A DNA stretch of 8,264 bases from Bacteroidales bacterium UBA1176 (GTDB taxonomy: Bacteria > Bacteroidota > Bacteroidia > Bacteroidales > WCHB1-69). The position numbers and the translations under genes are program-made. Below, piece after piece: positions 1-6,258 of this stretch. A model generated the notes under the pieces. It was given only the letters and a program-made list of their open reading frames with translations. It made no database searches and was not told the origin of the DNA. Positions within the stretch are counted from its first letter, which is position 1. Every line of letters begins with the position of its first letter. The stretch spans positions 88,277 to 96,540 of the forward strand of contig DBYW01000026.1 in NCBI GenBank assembly GCA_002311645.1. The letters are read 5' to 3'.

Positions 1-1082
1 TTGATTTTAATATCAGGCATCCCCATAATTGTTTCATAAATTGAATTTCTACGGGAGGATTCGAATGAAAATAGAGAATAGTCAATCTGTCTTCTTTTTT
101 GTGAAAACAACAACGTATAAAGCAATGACAGCGTGGTCCCACATACAAAGATAAGGAACACCATTGGATTGAAGTAGATGAGAATAGAACTGAAAACCAA
201 TAGATTAAGAAATGTTAGTATCACACCACCTAATAAATCTACAATCAGGTTGTTTACCCTCTCCTGATCACTTATTCTTTGTATCAAATCGGAACTGAAG
301 CGTGTCTCAAAATAACTGATAGGCAAATCCACAATTTTTTTAAGGTATTTTGCAATAAGATTTGTTCCGAATGAAAAACCTGTTTTTAACAAAACAACCT
401 TTGAAATGCTATTTGTAATGATAAAACCCACGTTGAAAAGCAATTGCGACATCAGCAATAACCATATCAAAGGGATATCCTTATTCAGTATGCCGTCATC
501 AATTGTCTTTTTGAACAGCAACGGCATAATCCAAGTTATCGCCATGGATAGCAAAGTCAAAATCGAGATAATTGAGAAATGCTTCTTGTACAGATAAAAG
601 ATACGCCATGTGAGTTTCCGTAGAGGATGGTCCTTCGTCTTATCTGCATCTGGATTTTTAGTCTTGAAGGTGTCATCTGGCTCAACCAATATACAGACGA
701 TGCTATCATTGATGAACATTTTCTCTATAATTTCATTTTGCGAAAGACTTATTCTTCCGTCATCTGGGTCAATAATATGGAATCGTCTTTTCCTATCAAT
801 TTTTTCCAGAACCACAAAGTGGCCGGAATTAAAATAAAGGATGGCAGGGAGAGGTATCCTATAGATGTCATTGAGAGATATGCTGACAGCAACACTCCTC
901 AACCCGATTTCAGTACATATAGTAGAAATATCGCTGATTGTACAACCAATTCGCGATATTTCGCAAAATGATTTCAATGTTTGCAATGAATATCTCCTCC
1001 CATAGAAGTGTGCAATCATCTGCACACAAGTCGGCCCACAGTCATTGCACTCCAACTGATGATAAACAGGAACCCTTCTCAT
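1..1082 (-). CDS. C39 peptidase-containing ABC transporter (PCAT), 3' end beyond window
   Basis: Bifunctional leader peptidase and exporter of the inner membrane. Family knowledge: it cleaves double-glycine leaders and secretes the core using ATP. The 360 visible residues contain a complete C39 domain (about 1-135): oxyanion Gln9, catalytic Cys15 in NDCGPTC, His88 in SGHFVVL and Asp105 in IIDPDDG, so the protease looks active. The ABC transmembrane domain follows, with hydrophobic segments at about 168-190, 204-223, 282-304 and 306-326. The last membrane helices and the nucleotide-binding domain lie beyond position 1. The start is ATG at 1082-1080, fused to the upstream stop as TAATG, which implies translational coupling with the outer-membrane barrel gene. 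There is no intergenic space for a separate promoter. The obvious substrate is the Gly-Gly peptide at 4870-5121. The family assignment is firm; the substrate is inferred from context. Confidence 0.93.
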   Translation of the reverse strand, partial: MRRVPVYHQLECNDCGPTCVQMIAHFYGRRYSLQTLKSFCEISRIGCTISDISTICTEIGLRSVAVSISLNDIYRIPLPAILYFNSGHFVVLEKIDRKRRFHIIDPDDGRISLSQNEIIEKMFINDSIVCILVEPDDTFKTKNPDADKTKDHPLRKLTWRIFYLYKKHFSIISILTLLSMAITWIMPLLFKKTIDDGILNKDIPLIWLLLMSQLLFNVGFIITNSISKVVLLKTGFSFGTNLIAKYLKKIVDLPISYFETRFSSDLIQRISDQERVNNLIVDLLGGVILTFLNLLVFSSILIYFNPMVFLIFVCGTTLSLLYTLLFSQKRRQIDYSLFSFESSRRNSIYETIMGMPDIKI

Positions 1083-3478
1083 TACAATCTTTCTTGAATC
1101 GTACTATTCCGTCTTTGGGAGCCTTTGGTTTCGCGATTTCCAAAACGCATACTGTAGGAAATCCAGTATGTTCTCCCATAAACGTGGGAATAGTGTGTAT
1201 ATATGTAATTCTGTGTTGCGAGCGACTCCTTGCTTTGCCAGTCAAGAATATCATCAACTCCAAATGAAATGGTTCCGCTCTTGAATTGCTTTGTGATGTG
1301 GACATTCCAGTTCACACTTTGATTGAGATTGCCTCCTACATAAGAGGATATGGGAACATAATCCAAAGTGGTTGACAATTTCCAATCTTTCTTTTTACAA
1401 AGTGCTGTTGATATGGAAAGATTGATGGAGAACTCGCTTCCCTTGACATTAAATGCCGTAATCCTCGGACTCTTAATCCTGTATAGATCAAATTCATAAT
1501 AGATGCTGGCAGACAACAAGACGTAATTTTTGAAAAGCTGTTGGTCAGTTTCCAGCTCAATGAAAAAGAAATGTGCATTGCCATAATTCTCATCCGTAAT
1601 TCGGGTGGAATTGGATTCTGGGGTTGGAATGCGGAATTCATTCCAAATATTTTGAGAATAGGAGTATCCCAAAATCAACATATAATCCCAAAAAAGGGTG
1701 TATGAAAGTTCTGCATCATATATCCTACAAGGACGCAAGTCAATATTATTCTCTCTGTATAATGTCGGGGAATAATAGTATCTGAAAGGATTCCTTTTCG
1801 CATAACTAGGAATAACCTGGCGACTGGTGAAATCCAGAGCAAATTCATGGTCGTCATTAGGAATAAAAACGAGGGAAAAAGACGGGAAGAGATTGAGGTA
1901 TTTATTGGAGATGGTTTCTTTTGTGACCTGCTGTTGCCCATGATAAAGATAAAACTCACCTCGCAAGCCGGCTGAAATCGACCACATGTCGGATATTTCC
2001 CAGTCACAGGTAGCATACAATGCTGCGGTTATATCCTTGTAAACGAAGTGGTTGCTTTGGTCAAACCCCTCCATATACGCTGCTGATTGTTCTATGTTTG
2101 AGGTGTAATCGTCGTCAACCACGCTCCCGTAGCATTCCAATCCTGTTCGCAAATTCAAGGTCTTGCTGAATTTGTGGCTGTATTTTGCCTTGAAATCGAT
2201 TCCATTGACGACCGCCGCACTGCTTGTGAAATAGGATGCCATTTCATGCGAAGGGAATCTCTGGTTTCTGTTTGTGTAAGATGAGATACTTTGGTTCCTC
2301 GTGTAAAAAATATCGAAAGTCAGCAATTGCTTGTCATTGATTTTCATATTGTAATTAAGATTGGTAAAAAGTGAAAAATTAGGCATGTTCGATATCTGGC
2401 AGGAAGAAGTGATATCGGAGGAATCTGCCAGATTCCTATGTCTATGGTAATAATCACTACGGGTACCCGTGCTGTCGAGCAGACAATGGCTGATATTCGT
2501 TCCCGCTTGGAATCCCAAGGTGTGCTTTTCGTTGATGTGCCATTCCATCATCGCATAAATATTTTCGCAAAGCACTCGGCTTCGGCTCAAACTCTGAAAA
2601 GCATTCGTTGTTGTATCGTTGTCAGCAAAGTGGTGATGGGCGCTCTCTGTTCCGCTACGGTTAGGTCTATATATCGTTGAGAAACTTATGGTTGCATTAA
2701 CGTTTTTCTTCTGTAGTATCACAAAGGCATCCAAAGAAGGGCTGTTGAGTTCCCATCGTTCCTTTTGCCTATCCTTGACAATCAGTGTGGCTGCAACCCC
2801 GTCAGACGGGTTCTTCCGTAATATAACGTTCAGTATCCCATTTTTCACTGTGGAAGGGAATTCGCTTCCAGGATTTATTATAACCTCTATTCTCTCAATG
2901 TTCTCTGCAGGAATATTCTTCGGATCAAGATTGCTAGGTCTTCCATTGATGTAAATAGTAGCTTTACCTTTGTGTAATATTTCAAGCTCATCCTTAGACG
3001 TGACATTCACCAATGGGACATATCTTAGAATCTCTACAGCATTGTGTCCAGAAGCCAATGGTGATGTGTAAACATTGTTGATGGCATATCTGTCAGGCTT
3101 TCGCTCAATGGATAGCGCATTCGCAGAGATCGAGACTTCCTCCAATTCTGTCCAATCTCGATCAAGAATAAAACTCGTCTGACTTATGGCCAATCGTGTG
3201 GGTATCTGAATGGCGCGGTAACCGAAAGCCTTGACATAAACATTGGTTTTCTCAATATCTTGTGGCAACAACAATTCAAAGATCCCGTTTGTATCTGAAA
3301 TGCTTGAGGAAAGTTCCTTGTTGTCACCAGAAACAACAGCCACCACAGCCATTTGTATTGGCAAGCCGTCCCCATCTGTCACCCTCGCCTGTATAATCGA
3401 CTGCGAACAAAGATTGTTGCGGAGTACAATCGTCAAGCACAGAATCATCATAATCCTAATGAAAGAAGAATTTTTCAT
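1082..3478 (-). CDS. TonB-dependent-receptor-like outer-membrane beta-barrel protein
   Basis: This 798-residue protein starts with a signal peptide (basic MKNSSFIRI, hydrophobic core, probable cut near residue 25). A CarboxypepD-regulatory-like beta-sandwich follows (about 28-105), then the linker LEEVSISAN (112-120), a plug domain (about 125-222, with IYINGRPS at 175-182 and IERIEVIINPG at 194-204) and a long barrel rich in alternating aromatic/polar strands ending in YSMRFGN plus a basic tail. This layout is typical of the Bacteroidota receptors with an OMP_b-brl_3 type barrel rather than classic SusC. No SusD partner is present. It lies 18 bp after the maturase gene and overlaps the transporter start by one base, so it belongs to the peptide operon. 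Possible roles, all inferred: outer-membrane exit for the modified peptide, uptake of a peptide-ligand complex, or immunity. The family call is strong; the role is open. Confidence 0.9.
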   Translation of the reverse strand: MKNSSFIRIMMILCLTIVLRNNLCSQSIIQARVTDGDGLPIQMAVVAVVSGDNKELSSSISDTNGIFELLLPQDIEKTNVYVKAFGYRAIQIPTRLAISQTSFILDRDWTELEEVSISANALSIERKPDRYAINNVYTSPLASGHNAVEILRYVPLVNVTSKDELEILHKGKATIYINGRPSNLDPKNIPAENIERIEVIINPGSEFPSTVKNGILNVILRKNPSDGVAATLIVKDRQKERWELNSPSLDAFVILQKKNVNATISFSTIYRPNRSGTESAHHHFADNDTTTNAFQSLSRSRVLCENIYAMMEWHINEKHTLGFQAGTNISHCLLDSTGTRSDYYHRHRNLADSSDITSSCQISNMPNFSLFTNLNYNMKINDKQLLTFDIFYTRNQSISSYTNRNQRFPSHEMASYFTSSAAVVNGIDFKAKYSHKFSKTLNLRTGLECYGSVVDDDYTSNIEQSAAYMEGFDQSNHFVYKDITAALYATCDWEISDMWSISAGLRGEFYLYHGQQQVTKETISNKYLNLFPSFSLVFIPNDDHEFALDFTSRQVIPSYAKRNPFRYYYSPTLYRENNIDLRPCRIYDAELSYTLFWDYMLILGYSYSQNIWNEFRIPTPESNSTRITDENYGNAHFFFIELETDQQLFKNYVLLSASIYYEFDLYRIKSPRITAFNVKGSEFSINLSISTALCKKKDWKLSTTLDYVPISSYVGGNLNQSVNWNVHITKQFKSGTISFGVDDILDWQSKESLATQNYIYTHYSHVYGRTYWISYSMRFGNRETKGSQRRNSTIQERL

Positions 3479-3496
3479 AAAGCAATGTTTTTCAGT

Positions 3497-4789
3497 TTAT
3501 TGGAATTTGCACTTGTTTTTCACAACATAATTATAGAATCTGTTAAGAATAATATCTTGCTTTTTTTGTTCATCAATTCCGTAAATGCAGACATTATCCT
3601 TCTGCTCTTGGCGTTTTTGTATGCACCCTCCGCCACATAAGGGGAAAATCGAGCAAGTCGAACATATTTGATGAGGTAATATGTTGGTTATTCTTTCCTT
3701 TGGTGTGCCTTGCATCCAAACGACACTACCATCATCCTTTAAAAAACCATGCCGACTCTCTTTAGAAAAATCACGAGCAGTACATTTGTACACATCCCCA
3801 TTGTAATTTACTAATAGCTGGTTAACACAATCTGCGTAGCAGGGGTGGTGTAAATAGTCAAGATCAAGCAACGGTGAAGTTATTTCGAATCCCCCCTCCC
3901 TAAAAAGTTTCATCGTTGGTCTAATTTCAAGTTCCTTCGCCCCGTCCTGCCAGATGCGCTGCAGATCCACCTGGACATACTTTCTATCTTCCTCATTCCA
4001 TTTTTTTATATCACTTAAAATCGATAAAATTGATGAAAAATTTTTAGCCGTATAGTTGATACGGAGAATTACAGGTATCTGATTTTCAAGCAAACAATGA
4101 ATATTACGAATGATTATATCGTAGGTTCCAACATTGCCTTTGGTAAAACGAGTTTTATCATGCTCTTCTTGAGCTCCATCCAATGTGATTTGAAATGTAA
4201 CATCCAACTTGTTTTCCTTGAAAAAAGACACCATTTCATCATTGATTAAAACCCCATTTGAGGTAAATGAGATTCCAAGTGCAATACTTTTTTTCTCGCA
4301 ACACACCAATGAGTGTAGGATGATTTTCCGAACAGAATCAAACTCTAATAATGGTTCTCCCCCAAAAAAAGAAAGAATCAGCTTCTTGATATTTCGTTGC
4401 TCTATGCATTTTTTTGAAATCAAGCCAAGAATGCTATTCATTATTTCCGAGGATATAGATGACCCTTTTACGTGTTTTTCGTAACAATACCAGCAATGTA
4501 AATTGCAATCCAAAGTCGGATTTATCATCAGATGAAAAACCCCTGATTCCAACCTGATTTTTTGAGAATTTCTCAACTGTTTCTTGTACTCGTCTTCCTC
4601 ATTTGAAACTATAGCACCAGCACCACATAGTTCATTGTACAAATCCTCATTCAATCGCCTCAATTCAGCAGGTGGATTATTCAGCCAATTGCCCCCCATA
4701 ATTAAGACAAAAGAATCGGAAGCCGAATTATAAACAGCCTTCACCGTGTCTGTTAGATCGATAAAGTTGTTATATATGCTGTATTTCAT
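3497..4789 (-). CDS. Radical SAM/SPASM peptide maturase
   Basis: A 430-residue enzyme. The radical SAM 4Fe-4S site is C95-x3-C99-x2-C102 (DCNLHCWYC), followed by the SAM-binding GGEP motif at 143-146. The C-terminal SPASM domain is textbook: C321-x9-G-x4-C336, then C376-x2-C379-x5-C385-x3-C389 and C401, enough to hold two auxiliary clusters. An extra C317 precedes it. Family knowledge: such enzymes install thioether or carbon-carbon crosslinks on precursor peptides. The N-terminal ~85 residues before the radical SAM core probably recognise the leader; I did not see a clear RRE fold. I chose ATG at 4789. An in-frame TTG at 4816 would put the start inside the stem-loop and adds only nine residues. 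The gene lies between the precursor (80 bp upstream) and the barrel gene. The substrate is most likely the five-Cys peptide at 4870-5121. The chemistry (sactipeptide, ranthipeptide or cyclophane) cannot be read from the sequence. Confidence 0.93.
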   Translation of the reverse strand: MKYSIYNNFIDLTDTVKAVYNSASDSFVLIMGGNWLNNPPAELRRLNEDLYNELCGAGAIVSNEEDEYKKQLRNSQKIRLESGVFHLMINPTLDCNLHCWYCYEKHVKGSSISSEIMNSILGLISKKCIEQRNIKKLILSFFGGEPLLEFDSVRKIILHSLVCCEKKSIALGISFTSNGVLINDEMVSFFKENKLDVTFQITLDGAQEEHDKTRFTKGNVGTYDIIIRNIHCLLENQIPVILRINYTAKNFSSILSILSDIKKWNEEDRKYVQVDLQRIWQDGAKELEIRPTMKLFREGGFEITSPLLDLDYLHHPCYADCVNQLLVNYNGDVYKCTARDFSKESRHGFLKDDGSVVWMQGTPKERITNILPHQICSTCSIFPLCGGGCIQKRQEQKDNVCIYGIDEQKKQDIILNRFYNYVVKNKCKFQ

Positions 4790-4800
4790 ACACAGAGATT

Positions 4801-4855
4801 TAACACACACCTCCAACGATGTTACTCAGATTTGAGTAGTTGAAGGTGTGTGTAA
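4801..4855 (-). promoter_or_regulatory. Intercistronic stem-loop between precursor and maturase
   Basis: A long imperfect inverted repeat. Bases 4801-4812 pair with 4844-4855 (an ACACACACC / GGTGTGTGT helix closed by T-A pairs), then comes one mismatch, CAAC 4814-4817 pairs with GTTG 4839-4842, there is an internal bulge, and TACTC 4823-4827 pairs with GAGTA 4834-4838 around loop 4828-4833. It fills the gap between the precursor stop and the maturase start. On the minus strand only TTAAATC follows, so it is not a strong intrinsic terminator. The likely roles are 3'-end protection of the precursor mRNA and partial read-through, giving more peptide than enzyme. Confidence 0.75.
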
Positions 4856-4869
4856 TTATGTAGCAAAAC

Positions 4870-5121
4870 TTATTTGGTTGTACCTGAGCCTTGATTGTCA
4901 CAAATTCTTCTGTTTATCGCATCATCGCATTTGCTTTGGTTCACACAATATACACGATTTCTGGAAGAATCGCAGCTGCTATTTGTACAATCTCTGTTGT
5001 GACTAAGACCACCAATCAAATTTGGCAAAACGGATATCGTCATCATTTGTCTTTCACTTAAAACAGACTGCTCTAACGAATTAACAAATTCTGTAATCTC
5101 TGAATATTTAGCAGGTTTCAT
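4870..5121 (-). CDS. RiPP precursor peptide: double-glycine leader, five-Cys repeat core
   Basis: An 83-residue peptide. The leader (1-38) contains LSERQM at 21-26 and ends LPNLIGG, with hydrophobic residues at -4 (Leu35), -7 (Leu32) and -12 (Met27) relative to the Gly37-Gly38 cleavage site, the pattern recognised by C39 peptidases. The core (39-83) has Cys45, 50, 59, 65 and 74 and is rich in Asn, Ser, Asp and Arg. It is an imperfect duplication: CTNSSCDSSRNRVY (45-58) matches CVNQSKCDDAINRRI (59-73), with a third partial start CDNQ (74-77), then a GSGTTK tail. It resembles the leader style of GG-Bacteroidales natural product precursors, but I do not recognise the core. It is first in the operon, upstream of the maturase. 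An ATG seven bases upstream is out of frame. A weak promoter-like TATGTTTA lies at 5154-5147; I found no matching -33. The function (toxin, signal or metallophore) is unknown. Confidence 0.85.
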   Translation of the reverse strand: MKPAKYSEITEFVNSLEQSVLSERQMMTISVLPNLIGGLSHNRDCTNSSCDSSRNRVYCVNQSKCDDAINRRICDNQGSGTTK

Positions 5122-5229
5122 AATACATTAATTTTCTTTTCTTAATTAAACATACTTCCCTCTTCCCCGCAGGGTGTGCTGGCACTTTGCACGGCACTTT
5201 CGGGTCTGTCATTCGAAACGGAAAAATTG

Positions 5230-5237
5230 TATCTTTG
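5230..5237 (+). promoter_or_regulatory. Bacteroidota -7 promoter element (plus strand)
   Basis: TATCTTTG, followed by C, matches the TAnnTTTG consensus used by the Bacteroidota primary sigma factor. There is no clear TTTG -33 box about 19 bases upstream. The local context, CGGAAAAATTG just before it, closely resembles the promoter at 6319-6326. No protein gene follows; the hairpin and T-rich tract at 5289-5370 do, so it probably drives a small RNA starting near 5244. Confidence 0.55.
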
Positions 5238-5243
5238 CCGCTT

Positions 5244-5370
5244 GATTACTGTGCCATCGCGTGACAGACATCACGATATATGCGACCTAAGGTGCTTTGC
5301 GGCAGGGAACATCGCTAATGGTTCCTTAAACACAAATGCGATGCCCCTGCTTGGGCACCTTTCTTTTCTT
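5244..5370 (+). ncRNA. Candidate structured small RNA, about 125 nt
   Basis: The 3' two thirds of the interval from the -7 element to the T-rich tract folds well. A small hairpin CGTGA/TCACG (5260-5264 with 5271-5275) is followed by a nested stem: AAGGTGC 5289-5295 with GCACCTT 5355-5361, GCAGGG 5302-5307 with CCCTGC 5345-5350, and CATCGC 5310-5315 with GCGATG 5338-5343. The T-rich tail TTTCTTTTCTT then suits an intrinsic terminator. An open frame through this stretch has no protein-like features. The start is approximate. Possible identities are a regulatory RNA or a known Bacteroidales RNA class such as Bacteroidales-1 or a 6S-like RNA; I cannot assign it to a family by eye. It runs divergently from the peptide operon. 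Confidence 0.5.
5289..5370 (+). terminator. Nested hairpin with T-rich tail
   Basis: Three consecutive perfect helices (7, 6 and 6 bp, separated by small internal loops) close a loop of 22 bases. They are followed directly by TTTCTTTTCTT on the plus strand. The reverse strand has no matching T-tract, so the orientation is plus. It is long for a simple terminator and may also be the body of the small RNA. Confidence 0.5.
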
Positions 5371-5406
5371 GCTCCGCTATCGGTCCGTTGCACACCATAA
5401 CGGAGC
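5371..5406 (-). other. Pair of mutually exclusive hairpins
   Basis: GCTCCG 5371-5376 can pair with CGGAGC 5401-5406. TCCGTT 5384-5389 can pair with AACGGA 5399-5404. The two pairings compete for bases 5401-5404. Competing stems are the hallmark of attenuators, but no ligand, coupled gene or T-tract is seen here, so the role is unproven. On the minus strand they directly follow the small ORF at 5408-5482. Confidence 0.25.
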
Positions 5407-5407
5407 T

Positions 5408-5482
5408 TTACCCAATGAATTTGTTCTTGCCTGACCATTGCAGGTCAGAGGCGTCGGTTTCTATGTGAATTACTTTTTTCAT
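5408..5482 (-). CDS. Possible 24-residue small ORF
   Basis: The ORF reads MKKVIHIETDASDLQW at its start and ends SGKNKFIG then TAA. A purine-rich stretch (GAGAAGAAGAAGC) directly precedes the ATG, and the MKKV start is common in this group. It has no recognisable domain, and its length alone proves nothing. It contains a perfect hairpin (CTGACC 5431-5436 with GGTCAG 5443-5448). It could be a leader peptide, the remnant of a broken gene, or chance. I include it because of the start context and the lack of any other gene between 5122 and 5549. Confidence 0.25.
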   Translation of the reverse strand: MKKVIHIETDASDLQWSGKNKFIG

Positions 5483-5499
5483 GCTTCTTCTTCTCATTC

Positions 5500-5520
5500 A
5501 GCCGCAAGGATGCGGCGGCT
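5500..5520. other. GC-rich hairpin
   Basis: AGCCGC 5500-5505 can pair with GCGGCT 5515-5520, or GCCGC 5501-5505 with GCGGC 5512-5516. It lies about 30 bases past the lipoprotein stop codon on the minus strand. No T-run follows on either strand, so it is at best a weak transcription-end or RNA-stability structure. Confidence 0.3.
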
Positions 5521-5555
5521 CCTAATTTCTCATTCCTAATTTCTCATTCCTAATT
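5521..5555. repeat. 14-bp tandem repeat, two and a half copies
   Basis: CCTAATTTCTCATT occurs at 5521-5534 and 5535-5548, and the first seven bases recur at 5549-5555. The last copy overlaps the TAG stop of the lipoprotein gene. Short A/T-rich satellites of this type occur in Bacteroidales intergenic DNA; copy number may vary between strains. No function is apparent. Confidence 0.85.
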
Positions 5556-6050
5556 GTTTGAGTACGCTGCTGTTTCGCTGAAGAAGAGTCCCGTGAATGT
5601 GAACTGCAGGGTCGTGGTGTCACGATAGATCATCTGCCCGGGGATGTTCAGGAAGATGTGGTTGCCCTTCTCGTCCGTGTAGTTCAGCGAGCGATCCGGC
5701 ACGAGGAAGAAGTCCTCCGAAGTCAAATCGAACGTGTCCGTTGTGGTGGCGGTAACTGCGGTACCTATTTGTTGTAGCTGGACAGCAAACGTATATGCAC
5801 ATTCGTCACCTGCCCCCATACAATTGATATGTATGCGATGTCCGTCCATCATCACACATCCTTTACAATCTTTGCTGCTATGTCCCATGCTCATTGCAAA
5901 CAGGTGTGTTGAGTTTCCTGTTTTGGCGTTGCCAGACAGTGCAACCACACGGTTGAGTGTTTGTTCTTGTGTTGCTGTTTGGTTTTCCACTTTTTCACAT
6001 GCGCCAAGCAACGTGACCGCAAGCAGTGTCAATGTCAATACTTTTTTCAT
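5550..6050 (-). CDS. Cys/His/Met-rich lipoprotein of unknown function
   Basis: A 166-residue protein with a signal sequence and lipobox (MKKVLTLTLLAVTLLGAC); Cys18 is the predicted lipidated residue, so it should sit in the cell envelope. Residues 50-85 are rich in possible metal ligands: His57, Cys62-x2-Cys65, Met67, Met68, His71, His74, Cys77 and Cys84. The C-terminal part (about 95-166) is beta-rich and ends FTGLFFSETAAYSNN. It reminds me of a common Bacteroides lipoprotein family of unknown role, but I cannot confirm that from sequence alone. ATG at 6050 is supported by the lipobox position and a promoter about 45 bases upstream. It is divergent from the LytTR regulator gene, whose product probably controls it. 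Metal or thiol chemistry is a guess from composition; disulfides would explain the cysteines equally well. Confidence 0.85.
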   Translation of the reverse strand: MKKVLTLTLLAVTLLGACEKVENQTATQEQTLNRVVALSGNAKTGNSTHLFAMSMGHSSKDCKGCVMMDGHRIHINCMGAGDECAYTFAVQLQQIGTAVTATTTDTFDLTSEDFFLVPDRSLNYTDEKGNHIFLNIPGQMIYRDTTTLQFTFTGLFFSETAAYSNN

Positions 6051-6091
6051 TGCGCTTTGATTTTGATGTTAATTCATTACTTTTTCGGCGG

Positions 6092-6122
6092 CAAAAGTAC
6101 AAACTGTTTAAATACCATCAAT
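6092..6122 (-). promoter_or_regulatory. Lipoprotein gene promoter (-33/-7)
   Basis: On the minus strand, TACTTTTG (6099-6092) fits TAnnTTTG exactly. ATTG (6122-6119) stands in for the TTTG -33 box with exactly 19 bases between them, the standard Bacteroidota spacing. Transcription should start near 6085, leaving a leader of about 35 bases before ATG 6050. The -33 box overlaps one copy of the TGYGAGGG(G)AWTG motif. Confidence 0.75.
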
Positions 6123-6136
6123 CCCCTCACATCGTG

Positions 6137-6169
6137 AATATGAACCCCTCGTAATACAAATATGAACCC
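6137..6169 (-). promoter_or_regulatory. Putative LytTR operator: 22-bp-period direct repeat
   Basis: GGGTTCATATT occurs on the minus strand at 6147-6137 and 6169-6159, an exact 11-base repeat with a period of 22 bp (two helical turns). LytTR domains are known to bind paired direct repeats about 9 bp long spaced by 12-13 bp, with a GTT core; GTTCAT here fits that core. The nearer copy ends 14 bp upstream of the lipoprotein -33 box, the position expected for an activator. A LytTR regulator is encoded next door. Confidence 0.6.
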
Positions 6170-6181
6170 TTATCCCTTTAA

Positions 6182-6191
6182 GGGGGGGGGG
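6182..6191. repeat. G10 homopolymer tract
   Basis: Ten consecutive G in an otherwise A/T-rich spacer between divergent genes, 13 bp from the direct repeat. Such tracts are prone to slipped-strand length change. The length may also carry sequencing error. Confidence 0.8.
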
Positions 6192-6230
6192 TAGTGTATT
6201 GATATTCAGCGTGTTATTTAATTTATCATT

Positions 6231-6258
6231 CCCTCGCATATCGTCAAATTTGCGAGGG
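6231..6258. promoter_or_regulatory. Inverted repeat CCCTCGCA / TGCGAGGG
   Basis: A perfect 8-bp inverted repeat (6231-6238 with 6251-6258) with a 12-base loop, formed by two opposing copies of the TGYGAGGG motif. It lies upstream of the regulator's promoter, so it would not be in its mRNA. An operator palindrome is more likely than a terminator, and no T-run follows. Confidence 0.45.

Noticed and set aside
2438..3530. Plus-strand ORFs opposite the barrel gene
   Set aside because: Frame shadows of the 798-residue receptor, with no domain or start signals.
4790..4816. TTG start for the maturase at 4816
   Set aside because: It lies inside the stem-loop and adds nine unlikely residues; ATG 4789 is a normal start.
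5181..5200. GGCACTTT direct repeat, 12-bp period
   Set aside because: Only two short copies with no clear relation to either promoter.
5176..5400. 75-codon plus-strand ORF in the intergenic region
   Set aside because: No domain or start signal; it overlaps the hairpins, which explain the sequence better as RNA.
5734..6060. 108-residue plus-strand ORF
   Set aside because: Antisense shadow of the lipoprotein gene, which has a clear lipobox and promoter.
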